From Streptomyces filamentosus (GTDB lineage Bacteria; Actinomycetota; Actinomycetes; Streptomycetales; Streptomycetaceae), in the NCBI RefSeq assembly GCF_014654895.1, contig NZ_BNBE01000001.1:3866501-3930500 (forward strand): a DNA stretch of 64,000 bases. Reading direction: 5' to 3'. Position 1 is the stretch's first letter; the number at the start of each line of letters is the position of its first letter. The translations under genes were made by a program, and so were the position numbers. The notes beneath the pieces are model-generated. The model saw nothing but the letters and a program-made list of their open reading frames with translations. It was not told where the DNA came from and searched no databases. Of this stretch, positions 8,546-16,627 are shown piece by piece.

Positions 8546-11500
8546 CTACGGGGTGACGCTGCCGATCAGGACGCTGCCGGTGCCCGCGACGGTGCCGCGC
8601 GCGTTGACGAGCCGGACCTCGCCGAAGAACTGGCGTCCCTCGGGGGCCGGACCGCCGACGAGGACCTCGGCCGGGACCTTGGTGCTCGCGCCGTTGGCCA
8701 GCGGGTAGGTCTTCGTCTCGTCGACCTTCACGGTGCCGAGCGCCGAGGAGAAGTACACGTCCTTGTAGTCGTAGGTCGTGCCGCCCTCGGCGTGGACCGC
8801 GTAGCCGTCGATGACGACGGTGTACGTGCCGGCCTTCGGCTTGACGAGGGAGACGGCCTCCTCCGAGTCGCCGTCCGCCGAGGAGGCGACCTTGACGCCG
8901 TTCAGGAGCACGGTCAGGTCGAGGTCGGCGGCCTTGTCGGAGGTGTTGCCGATCCCGATGTCGAGGCGCTCGACGCCCTCGCCGACGGTGACGGTCCTCG
9001 TCTGCGTCTCGTGGTGCTGGATGGTCGGGGTCTCGACCTTGGCCGAGCCCAGCGAGCCGCCCTTCAGCTTGCCGTCGATGCCGGCGAACTTGTTGGTGAC
9101 GGTCCACTCGACGGCGGACGGCACGCCGACCTTCGCCTCGGCGACCGTCTGGACGGCCGGGTCGAAGGAGGCGCCGAGGACGGTGACGTCCAGCTTGTAC
9201 GGGTTGTCCAGGTCCGGCGAGGTGCGGCGGGCCTCGACCTCGATCTCCCAGACGCCGGCCTGCGGGTTGGCGTAGGAGCGCTGGTCGGGGCGGCAGGTGT
9301 TCGCCGGGTTGTAGTGCGGGTAGCACATGGTGGTCGCGGTCGGGTCGACCGGGACGCCGTACGGGTGGATGGAGATGAACCGGGTCTGGCTCTTCTCCTT
9401 CAGGCCGCCGATCGCCACCTCCAGGGAGGTCGCGCCCTTCGGCACGGTCACGAAGTACGACTTGTGGCTGTTGCGCTGGACCGAACCCTCGGCCTTGAAG
9501 TCGTAGCCGGGGGCGACCAGGTCGCTCGCGACGACCGAGGTGGCGAGGATCTGCTTGTCGACGCCCTCGGTGCGCTCGTCGTCGGCCTCCAGGATCACGC
9601 TGTGCACGCCGGCGGTCTTCGGGCGGGCCTCCAGCTTGACGGTGACCGGGGTGTTCAGCGGGAGGCGGACCTCGTCGTCGCCGAGGATCCGGAAGGTGCC
9701 GTCGTTGTACTTGAGGTCCAGCTCGTGCCAGAGGGCACGGTCCGGGCCGCTGGTGCGGGTGACGGTGACGTCGTAGACCTTCTTCTGGCCGACCTTGAGG
9801 CCGCCCTCGCGGTCGTACACGCCGGTGCCGGTGTGCGGGGCCGGGAAGATCACGGTGTCGACCGGGGCCTCGACCTTGTAGGCGTGGGCGGTGGCCCCGT
9901 CCTCGATCGACTCCCAGGCGTCGACGATGTCGATGCGGCCGGAGCCCTGCTCGTGGGCCGCGACGCCGGGGATCCGGTCGGCGGTCGAGGTGAGCGCGGT
10001 GCGCAGGGTCAGCGGGGAGAGCTCGATGCCGCGCTGCTTGGCGGCGGAGAGCAGCAGCGCGCTGGCGCCCGCGACCTGCGGGGACGACATCGAGGTGCCG
10101 TTGAGCATGCCGTAGCCGGCGGGCAGCTCGTAGCCGGCCTCGGGCACGCCCTCGCCGGCCTGCCAGGTCGGGATGGTGTTGACGGCCGAACCCGGGCCGG
10201 TGATCAGCGGGGTGGCGCCGCCGTCCTCACGCGGACCGCGCGAGGAGAAGGGGAACATCGCGTACTTCTTCGTCACGGCCGAGCCGTAGTTGGCGGCCCA
10301 GGTCTCCTGGGAGACGGCCGCGCCGACCGAGAGGACCTTGTCGGCCAGGCCGGGGTCGCCGATCGTGTTGGTGCCGGGGCCGGAGTTGCCGGCCGAGATC
10401 ACCAGCTGCACGCCGTACTCGTCGATGAGACGGGTGTAGAGGCGGGCGCGGACGTTGTCGCCGTCGTTCAGCGCGGGCAGGCCGCCGATCGACATGTTGA
10501 CGATGTCGACGCCGCGGTTGACGACGAGGTCGACCATGCCCTCGGTGAGGGCGACGTTGCTGCAGCCGCCGTCCCAGGTGCAGGCGCGGGAGGAGACGAT
10601 CTTCGCGCCGGGGGCGGCGCCGTTCATCCTGCCGCCGAAGAGGCCCTTGGCGGCGGTGATGCCGGCGACGTGGGTGCCGTGCGAGGACTCGACGAGGCCG
10701 ATGTTGACGAAGTCGCGCTTCTGGCCGACCCAGGAGCCGCCGTACGGGTCCATCGGGACGTCCTTGCGGATCTCCACGACGAACGGGCTGCGCTCGGCGA
10801 CGTCGGTGGCCGGGTCGTCGGTGCCGAAGTAGCCGACCTGGTTGCCGTCCTTGTACGGCTTCATCGGCTCGTTGTCCGTGAAGTCGTTGTCCTGGTCGGT
10901 GTCGACGCGGACGGTGCCGGCGACGGGGTCGTACAGCAGGCCGAAGACGTCGGTGGTGTCGCCGTCGCGGTTGACGTCGCCGGCCGGGTCGCCGCCCGCG
11001 GTGACGGACTCGCTGAAGCGGCTCCACTGGTAGGAGCCCGCGGGCGCCTTCCAGGACTGCGAGGCGGCGGTGAAGACCGGGCCCGCGACCGGGGTGACCT
11101 GGGCGCGCCAGGTGCCGTCGCCGTCGGCGATCGGGTCGGTGGAGGTGACCCAGTCGACGATCTTGCGCTCGCCGGTGGTGGTCTTCTGGAGGGCCGGGTG
11201 GGCCAGGTCGACGCCGGAGTCGAGGATGCCGATGGTCACGCCGCGGCCGTCGGCCTTCGGGTGGTCCTCGACGAACTCGACGGCGCCCGTCTCGTGGGAC
11301 GGGTTGTACGGGTTCTTCGCCGGGGTGCGCTTCGACGGCGCCGGGTAGGTCCGGGCCACCGTGGTGCCCTGGGCGGAGCCGGCCGCGTCCGGGGTCGGGT
11401 CGTCCAGGACGATCTCCGCCTGGAGGTCGACCGACTGGACGGAGGAGAGCTTGGTGGCGGCCTTGATGGCCGCGTCGGCCTTGGCGGTCGGCAGCGTCGC

Positions 11501-11857
11501 GCGGACGTAGCCGAGCTCGTCGTTGCGCTTGCCGACGGAGCCGCCGGGGACGGCGTCGAGCTGGCCGGCGACCTGCTCGGTCGCGCCGGGGGCGGTGGCG
11601 ACGAGGATGGTGACGTGCGACTCGCCGGCGGCCTCGGCCTCGGCGAGGCGCTGCGCGTCGGTGGCACCGAGCTTGTCGGCGGGCTCCGCGGCCTTGACCG
11701 GGGGAGTGGTCGCCGGGTCGTCGGCGGCGAGGACCGGAGCGGCACCGGCCGCGACGAGCGCGGTCACCAGGCCGGCGGCGGCGGCGATACGGGCCGCTCG
11801 TCTGGTCCCAGAGGTCGAGCGCCCGGATATGGAGCTCTGCGTTTCGGGGGTGGTCAT
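8546..11857 (-). CDS. Secreted S8 (subtilisin-like) serine peptidase
   Basis: This 1103-aa secreted protease has an N-terminal Sec-type signal (RRAARIAAAAGLVTALVAAG, cleavage near residue 44 after VLA). A propeptide-like region follows (about 75-150), then the S8 domain with catalytic Asp213 (ILDSGVD), His393 (HGTHVAG), oxyanion Asn491 (SAGNSGPG) and Ser589 (GTSMSSPQVAG). The Asp-His spacing is unusually long: about 180 residues, including an aspartate-rich insert (about 290-340, DVNRDGD and DTDQDND motifs) that resembles calcium-binding loops. About 450 residues of beta-rich C-terminal domains follow and probably fold as several beta-sandwiches. The start is ATG 11857 with AGGGA upstream. 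It likely degrades extracellular protein during growth or development. Confidence 0.93.
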   Translation of the reverse strand: MTTPETQSSISGRSTSGTRRAARIAAAAGLVTALVAAGAAPVLAADDPATTPPVKAAEPADKLGATDAQRLAEAEAAGESHVTILVATAPGATEQVAGQLDAVPGGSVGKRNDELGYVRATLPTAKADAAIKAATKLSSVQSVDLQAEIVLDDPTPDAAGSAQGTTVARTYPAPSKRTPAKNPYNPSHETGAVEFVEDHPKADGRGVTIGILDSGVDLAHPALQKTTTGERKIVDWVTSTDPIADGDGTWRAQVTPVAGPVFTAASQSWKAPAGSYQWSRFSESVTAGGDPAGDVNRDGDTTDVFGLLYDPVAGTVRVDTDQDNDFTDNEPMKPYKDGNQVGYFGTDDPATDVAERSPFVVEIRKDVPMDPYGGSWVGQKRDFVNIGLVESSHGTHVAGITAAKGLFGGRMNGAAPGAKIVSSRACTWDGGCSNVALTEGMVDLVVNRGVDIVNMSIGGLPALNDGDNVRARLYTRLIDEYGVQLVISAGNSGPGTNTIGDPGLADKVLSVGAAVSQETWAANYGSAVTKKYAMFPFSSRGPREDGGATPLITGPGSAVNTIPTWQAGEGVPEAGYELPAGYGMLNGTSMSSPQVAGASALLLSAAKQRGIELSPLTLRTALTSTADRIPGVAAHEQGSGRIDIVDAWESIEDGATAHAYKVEAPVDTVIFPAPHTGTGVYDREGGLKVGQKKVYDVTVTRTSGPDRALWHELDLKYNDGTFRILGDDEVRLPLNTPVTVKLEARPKTAGVHSVILEADDERTEGVDKQILATSVVASDLVAPGYDFKAEGSVQRNSHKSYFVTVPKGATSLEVAIGGLKEKSQTRFISIHPYGVPVDPTATTMCYPHYNPANTCRPDQRSYANPQAGVWEIEVEARRTSPDLDNPYKLDVTVLGASFDPAVQTVAEAKVGVPSAVEWTVTNKFAGIDGKLKGGSLGSAKVETPTIQHHETQTRTVTVGEGVERLDIGIGNTSDKAADLDLTVLLNGVKVASSADGDSEEAVSLVKPKAGTYTVVIDGYAVHAEGGTTYDYKDVYFSSALGTVKVDETKTYPLANGASTKVPAEVLVGGPAPEGRQFFGEVRLVNARGTVAGTGSVLIGSVTP

Positions 11858-11969
11858 TTACATCCCTGTTTGTGAAAGAAGGGGGTCCGGATTTCGGTAC
11901 CGGATGACCGCTCAGCCTTTCGCAAGTGACAGGGTTTTGTGGAGAGTTCTTGGAGGGCCGGTTGTCGTC

Positions 11970-11987
11970 GTGGCGTACATCCGCCAC
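11970..11987. promoter_or_regulatory. Small inverted repeat upstream of the subtilase gene
   Basis: GTGGCG-TACATC-CGCCAC is a 6-6-6 inverted repeat about 115 bp upstream of the peptidase start, in the 217-bp gap with the CGNR gene. It could be an operator; support is only the symmetry. Confidence 0.3.
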
Positions 11988-12010
11988 TGTGGAGTCTCCG
12001 CCAGAAATGA

Positions 12011-12037
12011 CGAATCGCCCCCAACGGGGGCGATTCG
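12011..12037 (-). terminator. Terminator of the CGNR gene
   Basis: A perfect 12-bp stem CGAATCGCCCCC (12011-12022) pairs with 12026-12037 around an AAC loop, 38 bp past the minus-strand stop at 12075. Confidence 0.7.
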
Positions 12038-12074
12038 ACGGCGACTCGACGCAGCTCCGGCGGCGGGTCGGGTC

Positions 12075-12626
12075 CTACTGGTCCTTGCTGCGGGCGTAAT
12101 GCCGGGACGCCTTCGCGCGGTTGCCGCAGGTCGCCATCGAGTGCCAGCGGCGGGTGCCGTTCCGCGAGGTGTCGAGGAAGTGCAGGATGCACGCCTCGTG
12201 CGCGCAGGTCCTGATCCGGTCGGGGGCGGTGCGCAGCAGCTCCAGGTAGTCGCGGGCGGCCGTCCACGCCGGGCCCCACGCCGGATCGGCGAACTCGGTC
12301 CGCTCGCCGGGGCCTTCGGCGGTGAGCACCGCACGGATCCGGCCGTGTTCGAGGACGGCGTCGAGCCCTGCGGCGGCTTCCGGGTCGCCGGGCCGGTCCA
12401 CCAGGTCCTTCAGCGCCTCCCGGGCGGTGCGGGTGTGCGCGAGCGTGGCCGCGTCGGCGGCGAAGCGCCCGCCGAGGCCGTTGGCCGCGAGCCAGACCGC
12501 CAGGCCGTCGGTGCCGGTGAGGAGGTCCTGGCGCTCGCCCTCCTCCATCCAGCGGGTGTTGAGCAGGTCCAGGGAGAGCGGTTCGCCGGTCAGCGGCCGC
12601 GGGTCGGCGGCGGGCGGGGCGGTCAT
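12075..12626 (-). CDS. CGNR zinc-finger / ABATE-domain transcriptional regulator
   Basis: This 183-aa protein has an N-terminal ABATE-type domain (about 10-130; PLSLDLLNT near the start). Its C-terminal CGNR zinc finger contains Cys141, Cys146, a histidine in CILHF and Cys167 in the signature CGNR (167-170), followed by KASRHYAR. Members are described as putative stress-responsive transcription regulators. I chose ATG 12626 (MTAPPAAD) because GAGGAGG sits 9 nt upstream; the ATG at 12635 would directly abut that site. The gene is divergent from a VOC protein across a 138-bp region carrying three copies of a 12-bp motif, so autoregulation and control of the VOC gene are likely, by inference. 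Confidence 0.88.
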   Translation of the reverse strand: MTAPPAADPRPLTGEPLSLDLLNTRWMEEGERQDLLTGTDGLAVWLAANGLGGRFAADAATLAHTRTAREALKDLVDRPGDPEAAAGLDAVLEHGRIRAVLTAEGPGERTEFADPAWGPAWTAARDYLELLRTAPDRIRTCAHEACILHFLDTSRNGTRRWHSMATCGNRAKASRHYARSKDQ

Positions 12627-12657
12627 GGCGGGCATCCTCCTCGATCCCCGGGGTGAT

Positions 12658-12729
12658 CTAACCCCTCAAGCGTACGTGGCGGGTTGCACCCTTCGTCTTC
12701 TAACCTCTAAAGTCGAGTTAAGCGGTTAG
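12658..12729. promoter_or_regulatory. Three-copy TTnAGnGGTTAG operator region
   Basis: Copies of TTnAGnGGTTAG lie at 12658-12669 (minus), 12700-12711 (minus) and 12718-12729 (plus). Copies 2 and 3 form a 12-6-12 inverted repeat. Copy 1 overlaps a plausible -10 (TTAGAT on the minus strand) of the CGNR gene. Copy 3 ends 35 bp before the VOC start codon. The arrangement fits one regulator controlling both divergent genes. Confidence 0.65.
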
Positions 12730-12764
12730 CCCGAAGGGGGCGACCGGAAACGAGGGGGACCGTC

Positions 12765-13220
12765 ATGTCCGCGATCGGCACGCTGAACACGGCGCACATC
12801 GGCGTCAACGTCACCGACCTGGACCGCTCGCTCCGCTTCTACGGCGAGGTCCTCGGTTTCGAGGTGATCGGCTCCGGCGACGCCGACGGCCGCCGCCACG
12901 CCTTCCTCGGCCAGGGCGGCCGGCTCGTCCTCACCCTCTGGCAGCAGGCGGAGGGCGGTTACGACGCGACCCGCGCCGGCCTGCACCACCTGGCCTTCGA
13001 GGCCGAGTCCATCGAAAAGGTCCGCGAGGCGGAGGCCGCCCTCAAGGCGCGGGGCGTCACCTTCGCCCACGACGGCGTCGTCGCCCACCGCGAGGGCGCG
13101 GCCTCCGGCGGCATCTTCTTCCACGACCCGGACGGCACCCGCCTGGAGATCTCCGTCCCCAAGGGCGCCGAGGAGGCCCCGGCCCCCCATGGCGCGGCCC
13201 CCACCTGCGGCTTCTTCTAG
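12765..13220 (+). CDS. VOC-superfamily protein (glyoxalase/dioxygenase-like)
   Basis: This 151-aa single-domain vicinal oxygen chelate protein shows the two beta-alpha-beta-beta-beta modules. Likely metal ligands are visible: H11 in NTAHIGVNV, a second histidine in LHHLAFE and a glutamate in the terminal GTRLEISVP strand. DRSLRFYGEVLGFEV is the classic first-module pattern. The substrate is unknown; related proteins act on methylglyoxal adducts, fosfomycin, bleomycin or aromatic diols. ATG 12765 is preceded by GAGGGGGACCGTC. It is expressed divergently from the CGNR regulator, which suggests a regulated detoxification unit. The last ~20 residues (AP-rich, ending CGFF) extend beyond the domain. 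Confidence 0.85.
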   Translation: MSAIGTLNTAHIGVNVTDLDRSLRFYGEVLGFEVIGSGDADGRRHAFLGQGGRLVLTLWQQAEGGYDATRAGLHHLAFEAESIEKVREAEAALKARGVTFAHDGVVAHREGAASGGIFFHDPDGTRLEISVPKGAEEAPAPHGAAPTCGFF

Positions 13221-13230
13221 CCGCCCGGGC

Positions 13231-13330
13231 GCACCCGGATCCGCGCCCGGGCCCGCGCACTTGTCCGCGTCCGCGTCCGTGCCCTCGCCCGTGCCCGCGT
13301 CCGTGTCGTCCGCATCCGCATCCCGCCGAG
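13231..13330. repeat. Degenerate GTCCGC/GCCCGC hexamer tract
   Basis: The gap between the VOC gene and the next gene consists mainly of imperfect runs of GTCCGC, GCCCGC and CATCCG hexamers. No promoter stands out. It looks like slippage-derived low-complexity DNA. Confidence 0.6.
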
Positions 13331-13351
13331 CCCGCGCCCGAGGAGGCCGCC

Positions 13352-14236
13352 ATGACCGGCACCGCGTACCACCACGGCTCCCTGGCCGTCCAGGAACGGC
13401 TCGGCCTCCGGGAGGCCGCCGCCCACATCGCGCCGAGCATCCGCCCCGGCATCCGTCCCGTCGCCGCCGCCTTCCTGGAGGCCCAGCCCATGCTGGTCCT
13501 CGGCGCGGCGGCCCCGGACGGCCGCGTCTGGGCGAGCCTGCTCACCGGCGCGCCCGGCTTCGCCCGCGCCACCGGCCCGCACACGGTGTCGGTCGCGGGC
13601 GGGGTCCGGCCCGGCGACCCGCTGGCCCCGGCGCTGGCCGGTGAGGCCCGCGTCGGCACGCTCGCGCTCGACCCCCGCACCCGCCGCCGCATGCGCCTCA
13701 ACGGCACCGCCCGCCCCAGCGCCCGCGGTCTCCTGATCGAGGCCGAGCAGGTCTTCGCCAACTGCCCCAAGTACCTCCAGAAGCGCGAGCTGTACGGCTC
13801 GGGCCCCGCCGGCCCGGACGCCCCCCGGGCCCTGCGCGGCGACGCGCTCACCGAGGCGCAGCTGGCCGCCGTCCGCGCGGCCGACACCTTCTTCGTCGCC
13901 ACCACGGGACCGGACGGCGCCGACGCCAGCCACCGCGGCGGCAACCCCGGCTTCGTCCGCGCCGAGAGCCCCCGCGAGCTCCTCTGGCGGGACTATCCCG
14001 GAAACGCGATGTTCCTCACACTCGGCAACCTGGAGACCGACGACAGGGCCGGTCTCCTCTTCCTGGACTGGGAGAACGGGACGACCCTCCAGCTGAGCGG
14101 CCGGGCGGAAACGGTATACCGTTCAGAGGAGCGGTTCGTCCGCTTCCGGGTCGACAGCGTCGTCGAGACCCCGGCCGCCGGCCCCCTGCGCTGGTCCGCG
14201 CCCGAGTACTCCCCGGCCAACCCGACCACCCCCTGA
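13352..14236 (+). CDS. Pyridoxamine 5'-phosphate oxidase-family flavoprotein
   Basis: This 294-aa protein contains a PNPOx-like FMN-binding split barrel. Indicators are MLVLGAAAPDGRVWASLLTG near residue 47, an internal RRMRLNGTARP segment, and a second barrel-like half with ADTFFVATTGPDG, GGNPGFVRAES, FLTLGNLETDDRAGLLFLDW and TTLQLSGRAE. The EQVFANCPKYLQKRE segment matches the CPKYIQ motif of the family. Members often reduce or bind flavin-type substrates and occur beside ferredoxin reductase modules. The start ATG follows GAGGAGG. The next gene (HPP family) begins 54 bp later. The exact reaction is unknown; two tandem barrel-like halves in one chain make it larger than typical PNPOx. Confidence 0.85.
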   Translation: MTGTAYHHGSLAVQERLGLREAAAHIAPSIRPGIRPVAAAFLEAQPMLVLGAAAPDGRVWASLLTGAPGFARATGPHTVSVAGGVRPGDPLAPALAGEARVGTLALDPRTRRRMRLNGTARPSARGLLIEAEQVFANCPKYLQKRELYGSGPAGPDAPRALRGDALTEAQLAAVRAADTFFVATTGPDGADASHRGGNPGFVRAESPRELLWRDYPGNAMFLTLGNLETDDRAGLLFLDWENGTTLQLSGRAETVYRSEERFVRFRVDSVVETPAAGPLRWSAPEYSPANPTTP

Positions 14237-14290
14237 TCGCGCCCCCTGCCGCCCGCACGCGGACTCCCGATCGATGATCCCGAGGAACCC

Positions 14291-14863
14291 GTGACCACTG
14301 CCACCCAGGCTTCCGAGACCACCGCGCCCACCCCGTCCGCGCCCACCGCCACCGTCCCCGCCGCCGCCCCGGCCCCCGCGCCCGCCCGCCCCGGCCCGCC
14401 GCCCCGCCCCCGTCCGACGGCCCTGCTCGCCGCCACCGGCGTCAGCACCGCCGCCCTCCTCCTGCTGGTCGCGCTCGGCACCGTCCTGCACCACCCGCTG
14501 CTCATCCCGCCGCTCGCCGCGAGCATGGCGCTGGTCGCCGCCTCCCCGCAGCTGCCCCTCTCCCAGCCCCGCTCCGTCATCGGCGGCCAGCTCCTCTCCG
14601 CCCTCACCGGCTTCGCCGTCCTCGCCGTCGCGGGCCCCGGCCTGTGGAGCGCCGCCGTCGCCGGCGGACTCGCCCTCGGCGTGATGATGCTGGCCCGCGC
14701 CCCGCACTCCCCGGCCGCCGCCACCGCCGTGATCGTCGCCCTCGGCTCCCCGCCGTTCTGGACCTTCACCGGCCTGCTCGCCGCCTCCTGCGTCCTGCTC
14801 GTCGCGGTCGGCCTCGTCACCGCCCGCGCCACCCGCCGCGCATATCCCGTGTACTGGATCTAG
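14291..14863 (+). CDS. HPP-family integral membrane protein
   Basis: This 190-aa protein has a proline/alanine-rich cytoplasmic N-terminus (about 1-48). Four or five hydrophobic helices follow and contain the family patterns HHPLLIPPLAASMALV, LPLSQPRSVIGGQLLSAL and LARAPHSPAAATAVI. HPP proteins in some bacteria transport nitrite across membranes; the function here is unproven. GTG 14291 is preceded by GAGGAACCC. It follows the PNPOx-like gene closely and may be cotranscribed. No enzyme for nitrite handling is adjacent. Confidence 0.8.
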   Translation: MTTATQASETTAPTPSAPTATVPAAAPAPAPARPGPPPRPRPTALLAATGVSTAALLLLVALGTVLHHPLLIPPLAASMALVAASPQLPLSQPRSVIGGQLLSALTGFAVLAVAGPGLWSAAVAGGLALGVMMLARAPHSPAAATAVIVALGSPPFWTFTGLLAASCVLLVAVGLVTARATRRAYPVYWI

Positions 14864-14872
14864 CCGTCCGCC

Positions 14873-14878
14873 TAGCCT
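14873..14878 (+). promoter_or_regulatory. -10 element of leaderless Nudix transcript
   Basis: TAGCCT lies 7 nt before the ATG at 14886. No Shine-Dalgarno is present in the 22 bp after the previous stop. Confidence 0.45.
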
Positions 14879-14885
14879 GCTGGAC

Positions 14886-15353
14886 ATGAAGCAGGAGCTG
14901 CGGGTGGCGGCCTACGCCGTGATCGTCCGGGACCGTCGGATACTGCTCGCCCGCTGGGTCGCCAGGGACGGCGTCAAGCGGTGGACGCTGCCCGGCGGCG
15001 GCATGGAGCACGGGGAGGAGCCCGTCGAGACCGTCGTCCGCGAGGTCGAGGAGGAGACGGGGTACGCCGTCGAGCCCACCGCCCTCCTCGGCATCGACTC
15101 GATCATGCGCGGCTGGATCGCCCGGATCGGCGCCCCCGGCTCCTTCCAGGGGCTCGGGATCGTCTACGAGGCCCGCGTCACCGGCGGCGCGCTGCGCCAC
15201 GAGACCGGCGGCTCCACCGACCTCGCGGCCTGGCACCCGCTGGACTCCGTGCCCGGCCTGACCCGGGTCGAACTCGTCGACGTCGGGCTCGACCTGTGGC
15301 GCCGGCGGCCCCCCGTGGGCCGCTCCCCGCGCACGGATCCGGCGAACGGCTGA
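14886..15353 (+). CDS. Nudix hydrolase
   Basis: This 155-aa single-domain Nudix protein has a complete Nudix box (GX5EX7REUXEEXGU) starting at G38. The signature runs through E44, R52, E53, E56, E57 and G59 and supplies the Mg2+-binding glutamates. The fold begins with the usual strand AAYAVIVRDRRILLARW, and WTLPGGGME precedes the box. It should hydrolyse a nucleoside diphosphate linked to another moiety; the substrate is not predictable. The ATG is supported by a -10 box 7 nt upstream and probably gives a leaderless mRNA. The C-terminal tail (RRRPPVGRSPRTDPANG) is basic and disordered. Confidence 0.9.
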   Translation: MKQELRVAAYAVIVRDRRILLARWVARDGVKRWTLPGGGMEHGEEPVETVVREVEEETGYAVEPTALLGIDSIMRGWIARIGAPGSFQGLGIVYEARVTGGALRHETGGSTDLAAWHPLDSVPGLTRVELVDVGLDLWRRRPPVGRSPRTDPANG

Positions 15354-15451
15354 AAAAGGCTCAACCGGTGCGCGGGGGCTCAACCCTCCCGCACCGCCCG
15401 TGGTCCTCCCCGCCGACCGCAGTACCGGACCAGGCACACAGGGGAACCCAC

Positions 15452-16624
15452 ATGCGAACCACCCGCACCGCCCGTACCGTCGTCGCCGCGGCGCTCGCCG
15501 CCGGCCTCACCGTCACCGCGCTCGCCGCCCCCGCCCTCGCGACGACCGCCGGAGCCCCCGCCGCCCCGGCGGCCCCCGCGAAGCAGGACCACGCCGCCAC
15601 CCTGGCCGCGCTCCGGGCCAACGTCGACGCGGGCGTCCCGGGTGCCGTCGCGCAGGCCCGGATCGACGGCCGCTCCTGGACCGGCACCGCCGGCGAGCGC
15701 GGCGGCGCCGACCGCTTCCGCGTCGGTTCCATCACCAAGACCTTCACCGCCACCGTCCTCCTCCAGCTCCAGGCCGAGGGCCGCATCGACCTCGACGACC
15801 CGGTGGAGAAGTGGCTCCCCGGCCTCGTCCGGGGCAACGGCCACGACGGACGGAAGATCACCGTCCGCCAGCTCCTCAACCACACCAGCGGCGTCTACAG
15901 CTACACCGAGGACCCCGCCTTCCAGGAGAAGGTCTTCGGCCCCGGCTTCCTGGAGCACCGCTACGACACCTGGAACCCGCGCGACCTGGTCGCCGTCGCC
16001 ACGAGCCACGCCCCCGACTTCGCCCCCGGCACCTCCTGGCACTACTCCAACACCAACTTCGTCCTCGCCGGGCTCGTCATCGAGGAGGTCACCGGCCGCC
16101 CCTACGGCAAGGCCGTCGAGAACCGGATCATCAAGCCCCTCAAGCTCCGCGCCACCAGCGTCCCCGGCACCCGGGTGAACGTCCCCCGGCCCAGCAGCCG
16201 CGCCTACTCCACGCTCGTCCCCGAGAAGACGTCCCCCGTCCACGACGTCACCGAGCTCAACCCCTCCCTCGCCCACGCGGCCGGCGAGATGATCTCCGAC
16301 TCGGCCGACCTCCAGACCTTCTACCGCGCCCTCCTCAAGGGCCGGCTCCTCCCGAAGGCCGAGATGCGCGAGCTCACCACCACCGTGCCGGTCTCCCCCC
16401 AGTACCCCGACTACCGCTACGGCCTCGGCATCTCCTGGCAGAAGCTGAGCTGCGGCACCGAGATCTGGGGACACGGCGGCGGCATCCACGGCTCGCTCTC
16501 GGAGGCGTACACCACCCGCGACGGCCGGCACACCCTCGCCGCCAACATCAACGCCGACTGGACCGGGGACACCCAGGCCGTCATCGACGCCGAGTTCTGC
16601 GGCACGGTCCCGGCGAAGAAGTAG
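15452..16624 (+). CDS. Secreted serine hydrolase (beta-lactamase/DD-peptidase family S12)
   Basis: This 390-aa exported protein has a signal peptide (residues 1-30, cleavage after APALA). The penicillin-binding fold carries the nucleophile motif SxxK (S93-ITK96), the YxN motif Y198-S-N200, and H341-G-G in GHGGGIHG in place of KTG. This combination is typical of D-alanyl-D-alanine carboxypeptidases of the Streptomyces R61 type and of class C-like esterases. It likely trims peptidoglycan peptides or hydrolyses esters outside the cell. I chose ATG 15452 because it starts the signal sequence; the reading frame open upstream is spurious. The gene ends 3 bp from the convergent gene at 16628, so the transcripts overlap. 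Confidence 0.9.
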   Translation: MRTTRTARTVVAAALAAGLTVTALAAPALATTAGAPAAPAAPAKQDHAATLAALRANVDAGVPGAVAQARIDGRSWTGTAGERGGADRFRVGSITKTFTATVLLQLQAEGRIDLDDPVEKWLPGLVRGNGHDGRKITVRQLLNHTSGVYSYTEDPAFQEKVFGPGFLEHRYDTWNPRDLVAVATSHAPDFAPGTSWHYSNTNFVLAGLVIEEVTGRPYGKAVENRIIKPLKLRATSVPGTRVNVPRPSSRAYSTLVPEKTSPVHDVTELNPSLAHAAGEMISDSADLQTFYRALLKGRLLPKAEMRELTTTVPVSPQYPDYRYGLGISWQKLSCGTEIWGHGGGIHGSLSEAYTTRDGRHTLAANINADWTGDTQAVIDAEFCGTVPAKK

Positions 16625-16627
16625 CGC

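Noticed and set aside
8429-11875. Long open frame (1148 aa) on the plus strand opposite the subtilase gene
   Set aside because: It covers the real gene in antisense, is composed almost only of Gly, Ala, Val, Asp and Arg, and has no domains: a high-GC frame shadow.
11858-12074. Small antisense frames (about 140 aa) overlapping the CGNR gene and gap
   Set aside because: Arg/Pro-rich translations that run through the terminator at 12011-12037, with no start-site support.
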